A stretch of DNA of 58,037 nt from CAYRNY01 sp964425755 (GTDB lineage: Bacteria > Chloroflexota > Anaerolineae > Aggregatilineales > Aggregatilineaceae): assembly GCA_964425755.1 (NCBI GenBank), contig CAYRNY010000023.1:1-58037 (forward strand), written 5' to 3'. The notes beneath the pieces were generated by a model. The model did no database searches, was not told where the DNA came from, and saw only the letters and a program-made list of their open reading frames with translations. Of this stretch, positions 44,696 through 53,459 are shown piece by piece. The translations under genes were made by a program, and so were the position numbers. Each line of letters starts with the position of its first letter. Position 1 is the stretch's first letter.

Positions 44696-46135
44696 CTAGT
44701 CACCGTAGCCGAGACGGGCCATCTCTTCTTCGGCGGCAACCGCAGCCCGGTCAAGCGCTTCAGCGGGTGAGATTTCACCGGCGATCGCCTCCCAGATGAA
44801 CGGTTCAACCACCGTACGCACCTGCGCGTGGAACGGCAGCGGCGGCGCGCCAGCGAACAGGTAGCCCTCTTCTAGCATCAGCGTGTAGTACCCGTTGGTC
44901 TGCTCGTCCATCTCCTGGACCAGCGGATCGGAGAACGTAGCGGTGTGCACGATACGCGCACCAGCAGCGGCCCATTCCGGCTGGACCGACGGTTGGCCGA
45001 CGAACTGCAGCCAGAGCAGTGCCGCTTCTTTGTTCCGCGATGAGTGCGGGATACCGAATGCACCACCGTCGTAGTAGCCGATATAGCCTACACCGGCTTC
45101 AGCATCTTCCATCACGCCTTCAGCCACCGGGGGCAGCGCAACACCAACATTGCCTACTACCTGCGAGCGGTCAGGATCAGAGGCGATCCAGGCCGTGTTC
45201 TCGCCGTAGACCCAGCCCTGTGCAGCACGACCGGCGGCGAAGCTGGCCGCGACCTCGTCCCAGGTGCTGGCCGTCGCTTCGGGCGGCGCGTAGTCGAGCA
45301 TGCCGATCCAGAACGCGAGCGCTTCCTTGGCGGCATCACTGTTCATCTCGCCGCCGTTTTCAACCGTGGCCTTCCAGGTGTCCATGTTGATGCCCCAGTT
45401 GTACACCCCGAAGGTGGGCGCGATCGTCTCGAAGTACTCGTAGAAGGACGAGGAGTGACCCGACGCCGCCTGCACGGTGGTGCCCCACAGATTCAGATCG
45501 TTTTCATCGCCGTAAGCGGTGAAGAACTCGGCGATGTCAGCATACTGCTCGTGTGTGGTCGCCGGAGCAAGCGGGTAGCCGTATTCGGCCTCGAACGCGG
45601 CCTGGATATCCGGATCGCCAAATAGGTCGGTGCGATACAGATACGGCTTGATGAACGCTTCCATCGGGACGCCATAGACGTGGCCGTCTTCGGGCTTGAT
45701 GAAGTAATCAAGGAAGGTCGTGAATTCTTCCAGATCGAAGGCCGGCGCTACAAGTTCAGGGTTGTCGTCCAACATCTGGGTGATGTCGACCAGGTAGTCC
45801 TGGGCCAGGTAGCTGTAGATGATGTCCTGTTCGATGTAGACGAAGTCATAGATGCCGGTGCCGGCTTCCATGTCCTTGATCGCCTTGTCGTACATCTGGT
45901 CCCAGGAGGTCACCTCGAACTCGACTCTGATCCCGGTCAAATCCTCAAACTGTGCCGCCAGCACGTCAGCAGCATAGCTGGACGGGGGAGTGCTTTCCGA
46001 GATGCCGCGAATCGTCACGCCTTGATAAGGCTCAGCCGCCGTTGTCCACCAGCTTTCATCATCCTGTGCATTGGCGGTCAGCGCAAAGCCACTCAGAACC
46101 GACAGCAACACGACGAACGTAATCAATCTTTTCAT
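44696..46135 (-). CDS. Extracellular solute-binding protein (family 1, MalE-like)
   Basis: The 479-residue protein has a signal peptide (MKRLITFVVLLSVLSGFAL, cleavage near ANAQ) and the layout of CUT1 binding proteins: VTIRGISESTPPSSYAADVL, YDFVYIEQDI, YGVPMEAFIKPYLYRTDLF and a late AALLWLQFVGQPS. It delivers a carbohydrate or polyol to the two permeases encoded next. AGGAG lies 8 bases before the ATG. It is the first gene of the operon and is followed by a strong hairpin, which should raise its expression above that of the permeases. Confidence 0.92.
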   Translation of the reverse strand: MKRLITFVVLLSVLSGFALTANAQDDESWWTTAAEPYQGVTIRGISESTPPSSYAADVLAAQFEDLTGIRVEFEVTSWDQMYDKAIKDMEAGTGIYDFVYIEQDIIYSYLAQDYLVDITQMLDDNPELVAPAFDLEEFTTFLDYFIKPEDGHVYGVPMEAFIKPYLYRTDLFGDPDIQAAFEAEYGYPLAPATTHEQYADIAEFFTAYGDENDLNLWGTTVQAASGHSSSFYEYFETIAPTFGVYNWGINMDTWKATVENGGEMNSDAAKEALAFWIGMLDYAPPEATASTWDEVAASFAAGRAAQGWVYGENTAWIASDPDRSQVVGNVGVALPPVAEGVMEDAEAGVGYIGYYDGGAFGIPHSSRNKEAALLWLQFVGQPSVQPEWAAAGARIVHTATFSDPLVQEMDEQTNGYYTLMLEEGYLFAGAPPLPFHAQVRTVVEPFIWEAIAGEISPAEALDRAAVAAEEEMARLGYGD

Positions 46136-46439
46136 CTCTAATCTCCTAGTTAAATGGCTGTTCGATGGTGGTAGTGCTTAGCGTGTGTCGAAACATGATC
46201 CATCGAGAACTGGCTAATCGGTCAGTAGCATTACCTCCTTGAACTTATGCCGCTACGGTATCGCAGGAATGTGCCCGGTACGTCGAGGAAAATACGATTG
46301 AGCGAGAGAAACTTCCTCTCTATTGTCCATAATATGTGAAAATGTCACGGCGTGACCTGCCAAAACTCTGCCAAAATCCTGCCACCCAGCGTTGCAGGAG
46401 GCGGTGTCCGGCTTGAGATGGCGCGTGGCTGAGCGAGCC
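46136..46439. other. Intergenic region upstream of the polyol operon
   Basis: The 304-base gap must hold the operon promoter, but no clear pair of boxes was found. On the minus strand AAGGAGGT (46240-46233) stands directly before a five-codon frame (46231-46214, MLLTD then stop), 79 bases before the binding-protein gene. It may be a leader peptide or chance. Confidence 0.4.
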
Positions 46440-48569
46440 TCAGTCGGCGCAGGCTGTGGCGCTGAGCGCTTGAATGTAGTCCAGCAGCTTGTTGGTGGGG
46501 ATGCGGTTCGTGTGGCGTATGACGATCTGGCTGCCCTGTTTTGCGAGCAGATCCTCGGCGTAGTTTGTGGCGCTCACCAGGATCACGGGCACATTCGCCA
46601 GCTCGGAATGCTCCTGCATGAATTCCAGGATTCGCAAACCGCTAAGGTCGGGTATGCTCAGATCGAGCAGCAGCAGATCAGGATGCTTGACCTGCATCTG
46701 GGATATCGCATTATCGCCGGTGTGGATGCGCTGGATGTCGTAATTATCGCCGGACGTCTGGAGCATACGCTCGACCAGTTGCGCGAAGCCGGGATCGTCA
46801 TCAATGATCAGCACGTTATGCACAGGGCCAACGTCCCGCACAGCCTGGATCAATTCGGAGAAGATCACCGGTTTGACAAAACTTGCCACGACATGAAGCT
46901 GCTTCATGATCCACGACCGGCTGGGCAGCGAGCATTCGATCCAGGCGACTGACGCTGGCAGCGCGTATGCCGGGGAGTCATTCGCGTTTGGCGCTGTGTT
47001 ATAAAGGATGATATCGGGATAGTACTCGTTGATCGCTGCCTCAAGCGCCGCCAGCCCGCCCACCTGGATCACATTGTAGTGGCGCATGTGTTCCTGAACC
47101 ATCGCCGCAACCGACGGGTCGGAGTCGACCACCAGCATCACGGCCTTCTCTTCCGGTACTGGCGTGGTCGTGTCCTGATCGGGCACCTGCATGGTAACCT
47201 CGCCCACGTCTTCGAAGATCGGGATCGTGAACGTAAAACTCGAGCCAACACCGACCTCGCTTTCCACCCAGATCGTCCCGCCGTGCGACTCGACAAATTC
47301 CTTGGATATCGCAAGCCCCAGACCGGTCCCGCCGTGCCGCCTGCTAAGCGATCCATCAGCCTGGTAAAATTCGTCAAAGATGAACGGTAGATTTTCCGCC
47401 GGGATGCCCACCCCGCTGTCGCTGACCGTGATCGACACGTGGCGATCATCCGCCGTAGCGGACAGCCGGACGAAGCCCGACTCCGTAAAACGGTAAGCGT
47501 TATTGATCAGATTCAAAATCACCTGCCTGATCCGCGTCTTGTCGACTTCGACGACCGGCAGATCGCCGGGCAGGTCGACCTGAAGTTCAACCTGGCGTTC
47601 GCGGAACAGGTCCTTAGCAATGTCGACCCCTTCTTCGAGGATTTGTTTGATCGGCGTCGGCTCGCGGTTGAGCTTGAAGGCCGACATTTGAAAGCGTGAC
47701 AGGTCGAGGATATCGTCGATCATCTCCAGCAGGTGACGGCTGCTACGAAAGATCTGGTAGATGTCGGCTTTCAACGTCGGGGGCCAGTTGGCCCCGTCGT
47801 AGACTTCGGGCGTCAGGTGCATCACTTCGGTGAACCCCAGCACGAGGTTCAACGGCGTGCGCAGTTCGTGGCTGATGTTGGCGGCGAACTGCTCTTTGAG
47901 CTGGCGGGCCTGTTCCGCTTCACGATGTGCGGCGCGCAGCTCAATCTGCGTCCGGCGCAGCGCCGCGTTCGAGCGTTCGAGCGATTTCAGCGTGCGCAGC
48001 GCCTCTTCACGGTGCTCCCGCGCTTCCTGGAGCAAGGCATTGGCGCGCTGCTCGTTCAGTTTCGTCCAATGCAGTGTGACGTAGATGGTTTCGACCGTCA
48101 CCCACGACAGCACCCCCGTAAACAGTACCGAACCGGCAAAACCGAGCAGCGGATAATCACGCTTGCCGGAAAGCGTCAGGAGCAGGACAACCGCCAGGTA
48201 GAGCAGGCTGTTCAGCGCGCCGTTAATCGATAGCAGCACAATGCTTGCCATGATGATCGGCAGTCCCCAGAATACCAGCCAGGGATCAGGGTTAAACAGC
48301 AGGACGACGATCAGCCACAGCGTCGATGACCAGATGAACGCATAACGTGCCAGGCGCTGGTTGCCCGCCCCGCGACGGTAGATCAGCATGTCGACCGACA
48401 TCAACAGCAGCGTAAAGAAAAACGTGTTGGCGTCGAACGCGTTCTCGGCAGCGATGAACCAGCAGATCGCTGCCGCGCTGATCGCGAACAACAGCGCCAG
48501 GCTGCGCGTTATCTCCCACAGCAGGTCGTCAAGCTCGGCTTCATGAACAGGTGGGGCTGCCAGGAACAT
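46440..48569 (-). CDS. Membrane hybrid histidine kinase with two receiver-like domains
   Basis: The 709-residue protein has six or so membrane segments (about 15-170), a coiled coil (about 172-228), a HisKA domain with the phospho-accepting His in ANISHELRTPLN (about 235), and a HATPase domain (N-box NLINNAYRF, DSGVGIP, GTGLGLAI; to about 455). Two receiver-like domains follow. In the first (about 478-590) the acceptor position reads DIILYNTAP, with Asn where Asp is expected. The second (about 592-705) is intact (IIDDDPG, LLLLDLSIPD). No periplasmic sensor domain is seen, so the membrane part itself may sense. It starts 2 bases after the stop of the next gene upstream. Confidence 0.88.
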   Translation of the reverse strand: MFLAAPPVHEAELDDLLWEITRSLALLFAISAAAICWFIAAENAFDANTFFFTLLLMSVDMLIYRRGAGNQRLARYAFIWSSTLWLIVVLLFNPDPWLVFWGLPIIMASIVLLSINGALNSLLYLAVVLLLTLSGKRDYPLLGFAGSVLFTGVLSWVTVETIYVTLHWTKLNEQRANALLQEAREHREEALRTLKSLERSNAALRRTQIELRAAHREAEQARQLKEQFAANISHELRTPLNLVLGFTEVMHLTPEVYDGANWPPTLKADIYQIFRSSRHLLEMIDDILDLSRFQMSAFKLNREPTPIKQILEEGVDIAKDLFRERQVELQVDLPGDLPVVEVDKTRIRQVILNLINNAYRFTESGFVRLSATADDRHVSITVSDSGVGIPAENLPFIFDEFYQADGSLSRRHGGTGLGLAISKEFVESHGGTIWVESEVGVGSSFTFTIPIFEDVGEVTMQVPDQDTTTPVPEEKAVMLVVDSDPSVAAMVQEHMRHYNVIQVGGLAALEAAINEYYPDIILYNTAPNANDSPAYALPASVAWIECSLPSRSWIMKQLHVVASFVKPVIFSELIQAVRDVGPVHNVLIIDDDPGFAQLVERMLQTSGDNYDIQRIHTGDNAISQMQVKHPDLLLLDLSIPDLSGLRILEFMQEHSELANVPVILVSATNYAEDLLAKQGSQIVIRHTNRIPTNKLLDYIQALSATACAD

Positions 48570-48571
48570 CG

Positions 48572-49792
48572 CTACAGGATATGCTCCGATCTCAACGCCT
48601 GGATGATGCCTTCGCGCTCAACCGGCTTGGAGATGAACGCCGACGCGCCCAGCGCGCGGGCCAGCTCTGGATCGTCAAACACCGAACAAACGATCACCGT
48701 GATGTGCTGCGTGTCGGGATGGTTGCGCAGGCGCTGCAGGACTTCCCAGCCGTCCATATTCGGCATCATCACGTCCAGGATCACTGCATCCGGTTGAAGT
48801 TCCCGCGCCATACTCAAGCCGGTGGCGCCGTCGACCGCCGCCACGATGCGGCAGCGATAACCCGCCAGGTAACGCTTCAACAGGTGGCTCAGCGCTTCAT
48901 AATCGTCGATCACCAGCACGGTCGGCATGTTTTTGCCGAACGATAGCTCAATGCATTGCGTTACGTCGTCCCTGTCGTCTTGCAGAATCTCCCACTTGAG
49001 CTGGGAGAGTAACTGGAGCATGATGTCGGTGAGCACCGACTCGTCGCAGGCGTCGCCTTGAGCGTAGTGTAACGCGAGCATGGCACGTTCATCGCTCGCC
49101 TTCAGGTTCAACCGCACCATGCCACCATCCGATCGCTGGACGGCGCTGCTGAGCAAGCTGATAAGCACGTGTTTGGCGACGAGTGGATCGGTGGAGATCA
49201 TGACAGAGTCCGGTGGCGCGTCGATTACCACCTCGACATTGCGGTTACTTGAAAGCCGTTCGATGGACGACTTTGCCGAGTAGATCAGCGTCTTAATGTC
49301 AACGGTCTGAAAATCGGTCTGCAACTGTTCGATTTCGGGGTTAAGCAGTTCGTCTTGCCCGGAGTCGTCCGGGGGGGCTACATCTCGTCCTTCGACGTAC
49401 CAGGAGTGCAAGATCGTCGCCAGGTCTTCTTCGCCCTGCCGCAGATCGCGGTAGATCTGGCGTTCGGAGATGTCCAGCTCGTAGGAGATATTCTGAATCG
49501 TGAGCCGCTCGACATAACGCAAACGCATGACCTGGTGCCGTCGCGAAAGGCTTGAACCGGTGGTGCGAATCTGGTCCGAATCGAGCATATTGATCGCGCG
49601 CGATAAGTCTTTTTGCAGCAACTGGCCGCGCGTCGCTTCGTAGGCGTCATGCTTGCGTTTGACCTCCTGGGCAAACGGGTGATTTTCCAGGTGGGTCAGG
49701 TCGTAGAAGCGCTCTAATGCATCCTTCGTCAGTTCCAGAAATTGATCTCGGGAATAACCGTTTCGAACATCCAGTTCGTGCTTTGTATCCAT
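48572..49792 (-). CDS. HTH/ATPase-like/receiver regulator coupled to the hybrid kinase
   Basis: The 406-residue protein has an unusual order. The N-terminal part (about 1-130) ends in a sigma-region-4-like helix-turn-helix (MRLRYVERLTIQNISYELDI, SERQIYRDLRQGEEDL). The middle (about 165-285) resembles the ATP-binding half of histidine kinases in pattern (MISTDPLVAKHVLISLLSSA) but lacks clear G boxes. The C-terminus (about 290-406) is a complete receiver (VLVIDDYEA, AVILDVMMPNMDGWE, FISKPVE). It probably accepts phosphate from the kinase encoded 2 bases downstream and regulates transcription. GGAAGAG precedes ATG 49792; longer in-frame starts lack support. Confidence 0.8.
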   Translation of the reverse strand: MDTKHELDVRNGYSRDQFLELTKDALERFYDLTHLENHPFAQEVKRKHDAYEATRGQLLQKDLSRAINMLDSDQIRTTGSSLSRRHQVMRLRYVERLTIQNISYELDISERQIYRDLRQGEEDLATILHSWYVEGRDVAPPDDSGQDELLNPEIEQLQTDFQTVDIKTLIYSAKSSIERLSSNRNVEVVIDAPPDSVMISTDPLVAKHVLISLLSSAVQRSDGGMVRLNLKASDERAMLALHYAQGDACDESVLTDIMLQLLSQLKWEILQDDRDDVTQCIELSFGKNMPTVLVIDDYEALSHLLKRYLAGYRCRIVAAVDGATGLSMARELQPDAVILDVMMPNMDGWEVLQRLRNHPDTQHITVIVCSVFDDPELARALGASAFISKPVEREGIIQALRSEHIL

Positions 49793-50152
49793 ACCACTCT
49801 TCCAGCTAACGTTTAAGTTGGTCAATTTTAGTGGTTGAGGTGAACCTATAAAGATATGTGCACAGACCGGTACCAATACATCGGCCATCGGGGAGCAGCT
49901 GCCAGCGATAACTCTCGCTCGCGGTGCCAAAATGCGCTACAGATTCGTTCAACCATAGTCTATCACAAGCGACGTGGCAGAGGGAAACATATTTGGCATA
50001 CACCGGCGTGTTCACTACTGAAGCAGGCCCGGCGAGTGCGGATTGCTTGATTTCTTCCATTCCGACAGTTACGCCGCCGAGTACCGTGTGCTTTCGAACC
50101 TGCCCGCCTGCACTGTTGTTCTGCCCTGGAACTTTTCGTTCACCGCCGCCAC

Positions 50153-50166
50153 TTGACGTGCATCAA
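50153..50166. promoter_or_regulatory. FNR/CRP-type binding site
   Basis: TTGAC-GTGC-ATCAA matches the FNR consensus TTGAT-N4-ATCAA in nine of ten defined positions. It lies just upstream of the promoter of the Crp/Fnr gene. The encoded regulator keeps the E-x-x-S-R recognition residues expected for TTGAT half-sites, so autoregulation is likely. Confidence 0.7.
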
Positions 50167-50174
50167 GTCTTGAC

Positions 50175-50203
50175 TTGGGTTTTGGATATACTCTGGATAT
50201 AGA
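50175..50203 (+). promoter_or_regulatory. Putative promoter of the Crp/Fnr gene
   Basis: TTGGGT (50175-50180) and TATAGA (50198-50203) are spaced by 17 bases. The FNR-like box ends nine bases upstream. A TTGACT at 50170-50175 with TATACT at 50187-50192 is also visible but has a spacer of only 11 bases. Confidence 0.4.
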
Positions 50204-50297
50204 GTCCCGCCAGGCTGCGCAGCGCAGAACCGGCTGGCGCTGGCGGAATTGCCAACCGTGCCTGGCTGTACCTTTGGCGTTGCGGAGAATGGGAGTT

Positions 50298-51044
50298 ATG
50301 GCCGAACAGCGTAAAACGCCGCTTGAACCCGAAAACGTCGAACCGCAGATGTGTACGATCGATCTGCGCCTGACGATATTGCGCCAGCTTCCGTTTTTCA
50401 AAGACTTGCCTGATGAGGCCATCAGCGAGATCAACGCGCTGTTTCGCGATCAGGGATATGAGGTGAGCGATACGATCTACTTCGCGGGCGATCCGGCGTC
50501 AAAACTGTATGTCGTTGCCGCAGGCAAGGTCAAGCTCCTGCGTCATGCGCTAACCGGGCAAGAAGTAGTGCTTGATTTCCTGCTTCCTGGCGATTTTTTC
50601 GGGAGCCTGCCTGTGCTGGGTGAGGACACACACCGCGATACGGCGCAAGCCCACACGACAGCCTGCGTGTTGACCATCACAGCCAGCGACTTCCAGAGTA
50701 TCCTGCAGCGTTATCCTCAAGTGAGCTTTGTTCTGCTCGAAATCATGGGCAGCCGCCTCAGAGAGGCTCGTGAAGTCATTCACCAACTCAGCGCCTCACC
50801 GGTTGAAAGCCGCATAGCTGCCACATTGCTCAAACTCGCCAGCAAGCTGGGCGAAGAACGCGCGGGTGAGTTGCTGATCCAGCTTCCCCTCACACGGCAG
50901 GACCTGGCGGATATGACCGGCGCGACTGTGGAGACGGTCAGTCGCATCATGAGCCAGTTTCGTAAACAAGCGTTGATTCGCTCCGGGCGAGGGTGGGTTG
51001 CGATCACCGATCGCGACGCGCTAACCAGAATCTCAGAGCAATGA
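50298..51044 (+). CDS. Crp/Fnr-family transcriptional regulator
   Basis: The 248-residue protein has a cyclic-nucleotide-binding-like domain (about 25-145; AAGKVKLLRHALTGQEVVLD, LPGDFFGSLPVLGE), a dimerisation helix and a winged helix (about 170-235) with the recognition helix TVETVSRIMSQF. Glu, Ser and Arg of E-x-x-S-R are as in FNR. The N-terminal Cys cluster of oxygen-sensing FNR is absent (only one Cys near residue 15), so the signal differs. The ATG at 50298 has GGAG 10 bases upstream. An FNR-like site lies before its promoter. The metal-transport genes follow 150 bases downstream and may be under its control. Confidence 0.88.
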   Translation: MAEQRKTPLEPENVEPQMCTIDLRLTILRQLPFFKDLPDEAISEINALFRDQGYEVSDTIYFAGDPASKLYVVAAGKVKLLRHALTGQEVVLDFLLPGDFFGSLPVLGEDTHRDTAQAHTTACVLTITASDFQSILQRYPQVSFVLLEIMGSRLREAREVIHQLSASPVESRIAATLLKLASKLGEERAGELLIQLPLTRQDLADMTGATVETVSRIMSQFRKQALIRSGRGWVAITDRDALTRISEQ

Positions 51045-51195
51045 CATCCTGACGTACCTCGCGCTTCTTCCACCTCTCGACGCGCAATTGACGTGATTTT
51101 GCATGGTCGTGCAGTAAATTGCGCTAGATCATTCAACAATCCCCGCGTGCCTGTTATCGTTTAGGCAGAACTGTCAAACCTAAGGAGGTAACAGC

Positions 51196-51414
51196 ATGCA
51201 AAAAACAACACTACGCAGCCAGGAACTGTCCTGCCCCTCATGTGTGGCAAAGATCGAAAAAGCACTGGGTGCGCTGGATGGTGTTGAAATGGCAAAAGTC
51301 CACTTTAACACCGGGCGTATCGAGGTCCAACATGATGCTACGCGCGCCGGCATTGAGGACCTGGTCAAGGCGGTTCGTTCCGCAGGCTACGAGGCAAAAC
51401 CTGCCGCGTTCTAG
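51196..51414 (+). CDS. Heavy-metal-associated (HMA) domain protein, CopZ-like chaperone
   Basis: The 72-residue protein is a single HMA domain with the metal-binding motif C-P-S-C (residues 13-16) in LRSQELSCPSCVAKIEKAL. Such small proteins bind Cu(I) or related soft metals and deliver them to P-type ATPases. The ATPase gene follows 83 bases downstream and lacks its own HMA domain, so this protein likely supplies it. A strong AAGGAGG lies 7 bases before the ATG. The usual copper form is M-x-C-x-x-C; here the residues before the first Cys are LS, so the metal is not certain. Confidence 0.88.
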   Translation: MQKTTLRSQELSCPSCVAKIEKALGALDGVEMAKVHFNTGRIEVQHDATRAGIEDLVKAVRSAGYEAKPAAF

Positions 51415-51497
51415 CTCCCGACATGCCGGATGATTTACGTACAACGAGGCAGCCACCGTCGTTGAAGGCAGCGGCTGCCTCATAGGAGGAAACGCAT

Positions 51498-53459
51498 ATG
51501 CGACGAGTACAACAATGGATCGGGTCCCCAGCTCAGCGCCGCAAGCTGATCACGCTTGCGAGCGGAAGCTTGATCGGCACGGCGCTTGTTGCTGGAGAAC
51601 TGCTAGAACTGACGACACTCCGCCACGCACTGATGATCATCGCCGCACTCATCGCGGGGAGTGATATCGCGTGGCGTGCGTGGCATGCTTTGCGCAACCG
51701 CCATATCAGCATCGAACTGCTGGTGACGATCGCGACGGTTGGCGCGCTGCTGATCGGGGAATACTGGGAAGCTGCCGCGGTGACGTTCCTGTTTATGTTG
51801 GGCGCATATCTCGAGGCGCGGACGATGAGCCAGACGCGGCGCGCGCTGCAGGATTTGCTCGACCTCGCTCCTGCCAGCGCGGTTGTGATCCGCGATGGAC
51901 AGCAGGTCGAAATCATGCCCCACGAGGTCAAGACAGGCGAAATCGTCCTGGTTAAGCCGGGCGCCAAAGTGCCGGTTGATGGCGCGGTTGTGGGCGGTCA
52001 CGGGGTCGTGGACGAGAGCGCCATCACCGGCGAGTCTATGCCAATGGAAAAAACCAGCGGTGACGCAGTTTTCGCGGGGACCATTAACCGGGACGGACTG
52101 CTCAAGGTAGAAGCACAAGGTGTGGGGGCTGATACAACGCTGGCCCGTATCATCCGGCGGGTGGAAGAGGCCCAGGAAGAAAAAGCGCCCACCCAACGCT
52201 TTATCGAGCGCTTCGCACAATGGTATACCCCATCGATTATCGCGCTGAGTGGCCTGACGTTTCTGCTGACCGGCGACGTCGAACTCGCTCTGACGTTGCT
52301 GGTTATTGGCTGCCCCGGCGCGCTGGTGATCTCGACTCCCGTATCGGTTGTCGCGGGGATCGGCCAGGCGGCGAAAAAGGGCATCCTGATCAAAGGCGGC
52401 GAATATCTGGAAAATGCAGGCAAGCTATCGGCGGTCGCGCTTGATAAAACCGGGACGATTACCGAGGGAAGGCCACGCTTGACAGACATCGTCGTGCTGA
52501 GTGCTAAACCTGTGTTTGCCGGGGCAGCCGGGACGCCTCTCGACCCCGGTGTGCCATCTGCTGCTGCAAGCCGCTGGTCGCCATCCCAGCAGGCCGTGTT
52601 GCGGTGGGCTGCCATCGCAGAAGCCGGTTCGGGGCATCCGCTGGCAGGACCGATCCTGTCCGAGGCTGAGCCGTTGTTTCACATCCCTGCCGCTGATGAT
52701 TTTGAAAACCACACCGGCAAAGGCATTCACGCAACCTATGCTGGGCACGATATCTGGGTCGGCGCAGCCAGGTTAATGCATGCCGCCAACATTGGCATCA
52801 GCGCTGACGCACATGCACAGGTGGAACGGTTGAGCGCAGCCGGAAAAACAGCGGTGTTCGTCGCTGTGGATGGACGCCAGCTCGGTGTTCTCGGGATTGC
52901 CGATCCGCCGCGAAAAACAGCCCCAGCAATGCTTGGCATGCTGGACGAAATCGGGATCAAGCGGGTCGTTATGCTCACCGGTGATGATCGACGCACAGCC
53001 GAGGCTATCGCGGCTGAGGTGGGGATCGCCGATGTGCGAGCTGAACTCCTGCCCGAACACAAACTAGACTATATCCGGCAGCTTCAAAACGAAGGGCACG
53101 TCGTCGCGATGATTGGGGATGGAATCAACGATGCACCCGCGCTGGCAGCAGCGGATATCGGTATTGCGATGGGCGCTGCCGGTACAGATGTGGCGATTGA
53201 AACGGCTGATATCGCACTGATGGCCGATGATCTTCTGAAAATCCCGGAAGCGATCGGGCTTTCGAAGGCCACGCTGCGGAACATCCGGCAAAACGTGAGC
53301 ATTGCACTGTTGACGGTTGGCGGTCTGCTGGCTGGTGTGCTGCTGGGGCAAGTTCACATGGCCGGTGGCATGTTCATTCACGAGCTATCGGTGCTGGTTG
53401 TGGTGGTGAACGGCATGCGTTTGCTGCGAACGAACCCGGTTGACAGGCGACTCAATTGA
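51498..53459 (+). CDS. Heavy-metal-translocating P1B-type ATPase with CPG membrane motif
   Basis: The 653-residue membrane protein has the P-type hallmarks: TGES (177-180), phosphorylation site D316 in DKTGT, SGHPLAG (the P1B His-Pro site), TGDD and GDGINDAPAL. It has no N-terminal HMA domain. The membrane metal site reads GCPGALVIST (Cys272-Pro-Gly), not the common C-P-C, and the last helix reads HELSVLVVVVNGMRLL. It should export or distribute a soft metal ion across the membrane; Zn, Cd, Cu or another ion cannot be decided. AGGAGGA lies 7 bases before the ATG. It works with the HMA protein encoded just upstream. Confidence 0.9.
   Translation: MRRVQQWIGSPAQRRKLITLASGSLIGTALVAGELLELTTLRHALMIIAALIAGSDIAWRAWHALRNRHISIELLVTIATVGALLIGEYWEAAAVTFLFMLGAYLEARTMSQTRRALQDLLDLAPASAVVIRDGQQVEIMPHEVKTGEIVLVKPGAKVPVDGAVVGGHGVVDESAITGESMPMEKTSGDAVFAGTINRDGLLKVEAQGVGADTTLARIIRRVEEAQEEKAPTQRFIERFAQWYTPSIIALSGLTFLLTGDVELALTLLVIGCPGALVISTPVSVVAGIGQAAKKGILIKGGEYLENAGKLSAVALDKTGTITEGRPRLTDIVVLSAKPVFAGAAGTPLDPGVPSAAASRWSPSQQAVLRWAAIAEAGSGHPLAGPILSEAEPLFHIPAADDFENHTGKGIHATYAGHDIWVGAARLMHAANIGISADAHAQVERLSAAGKTAVFVAVDGRQLGVLGIADPPRKTAPAMLGMLDEIGIKRVVMLTGDDRRTAEAIAAEVGIADVRAELLPEHKLDYIRQLQNEGHVVAMIGDGINDAPALAAADIGIAMGAAGTDVAIETADIALMADDLLKIPEAIGLSKATLRNIRQNVSIALLTVGGLLAGVLLGQVHMAGGMFIHELSVLVVVVNGMRLLRTNPVDRRLN

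Larger units (their letters stand above)
49793..50297. other. Divergent intergenic region of about 505 bases
   Basis: The region separates the leftward regulator/kinase pair from the rightward Crp/Fnr gene. Its right part has an FNR-like box and a promoter, described separately. No gene with a ribosome site or recognisable product was found in the rest, and no structured RNA was recognised. Confidence 0.5.
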
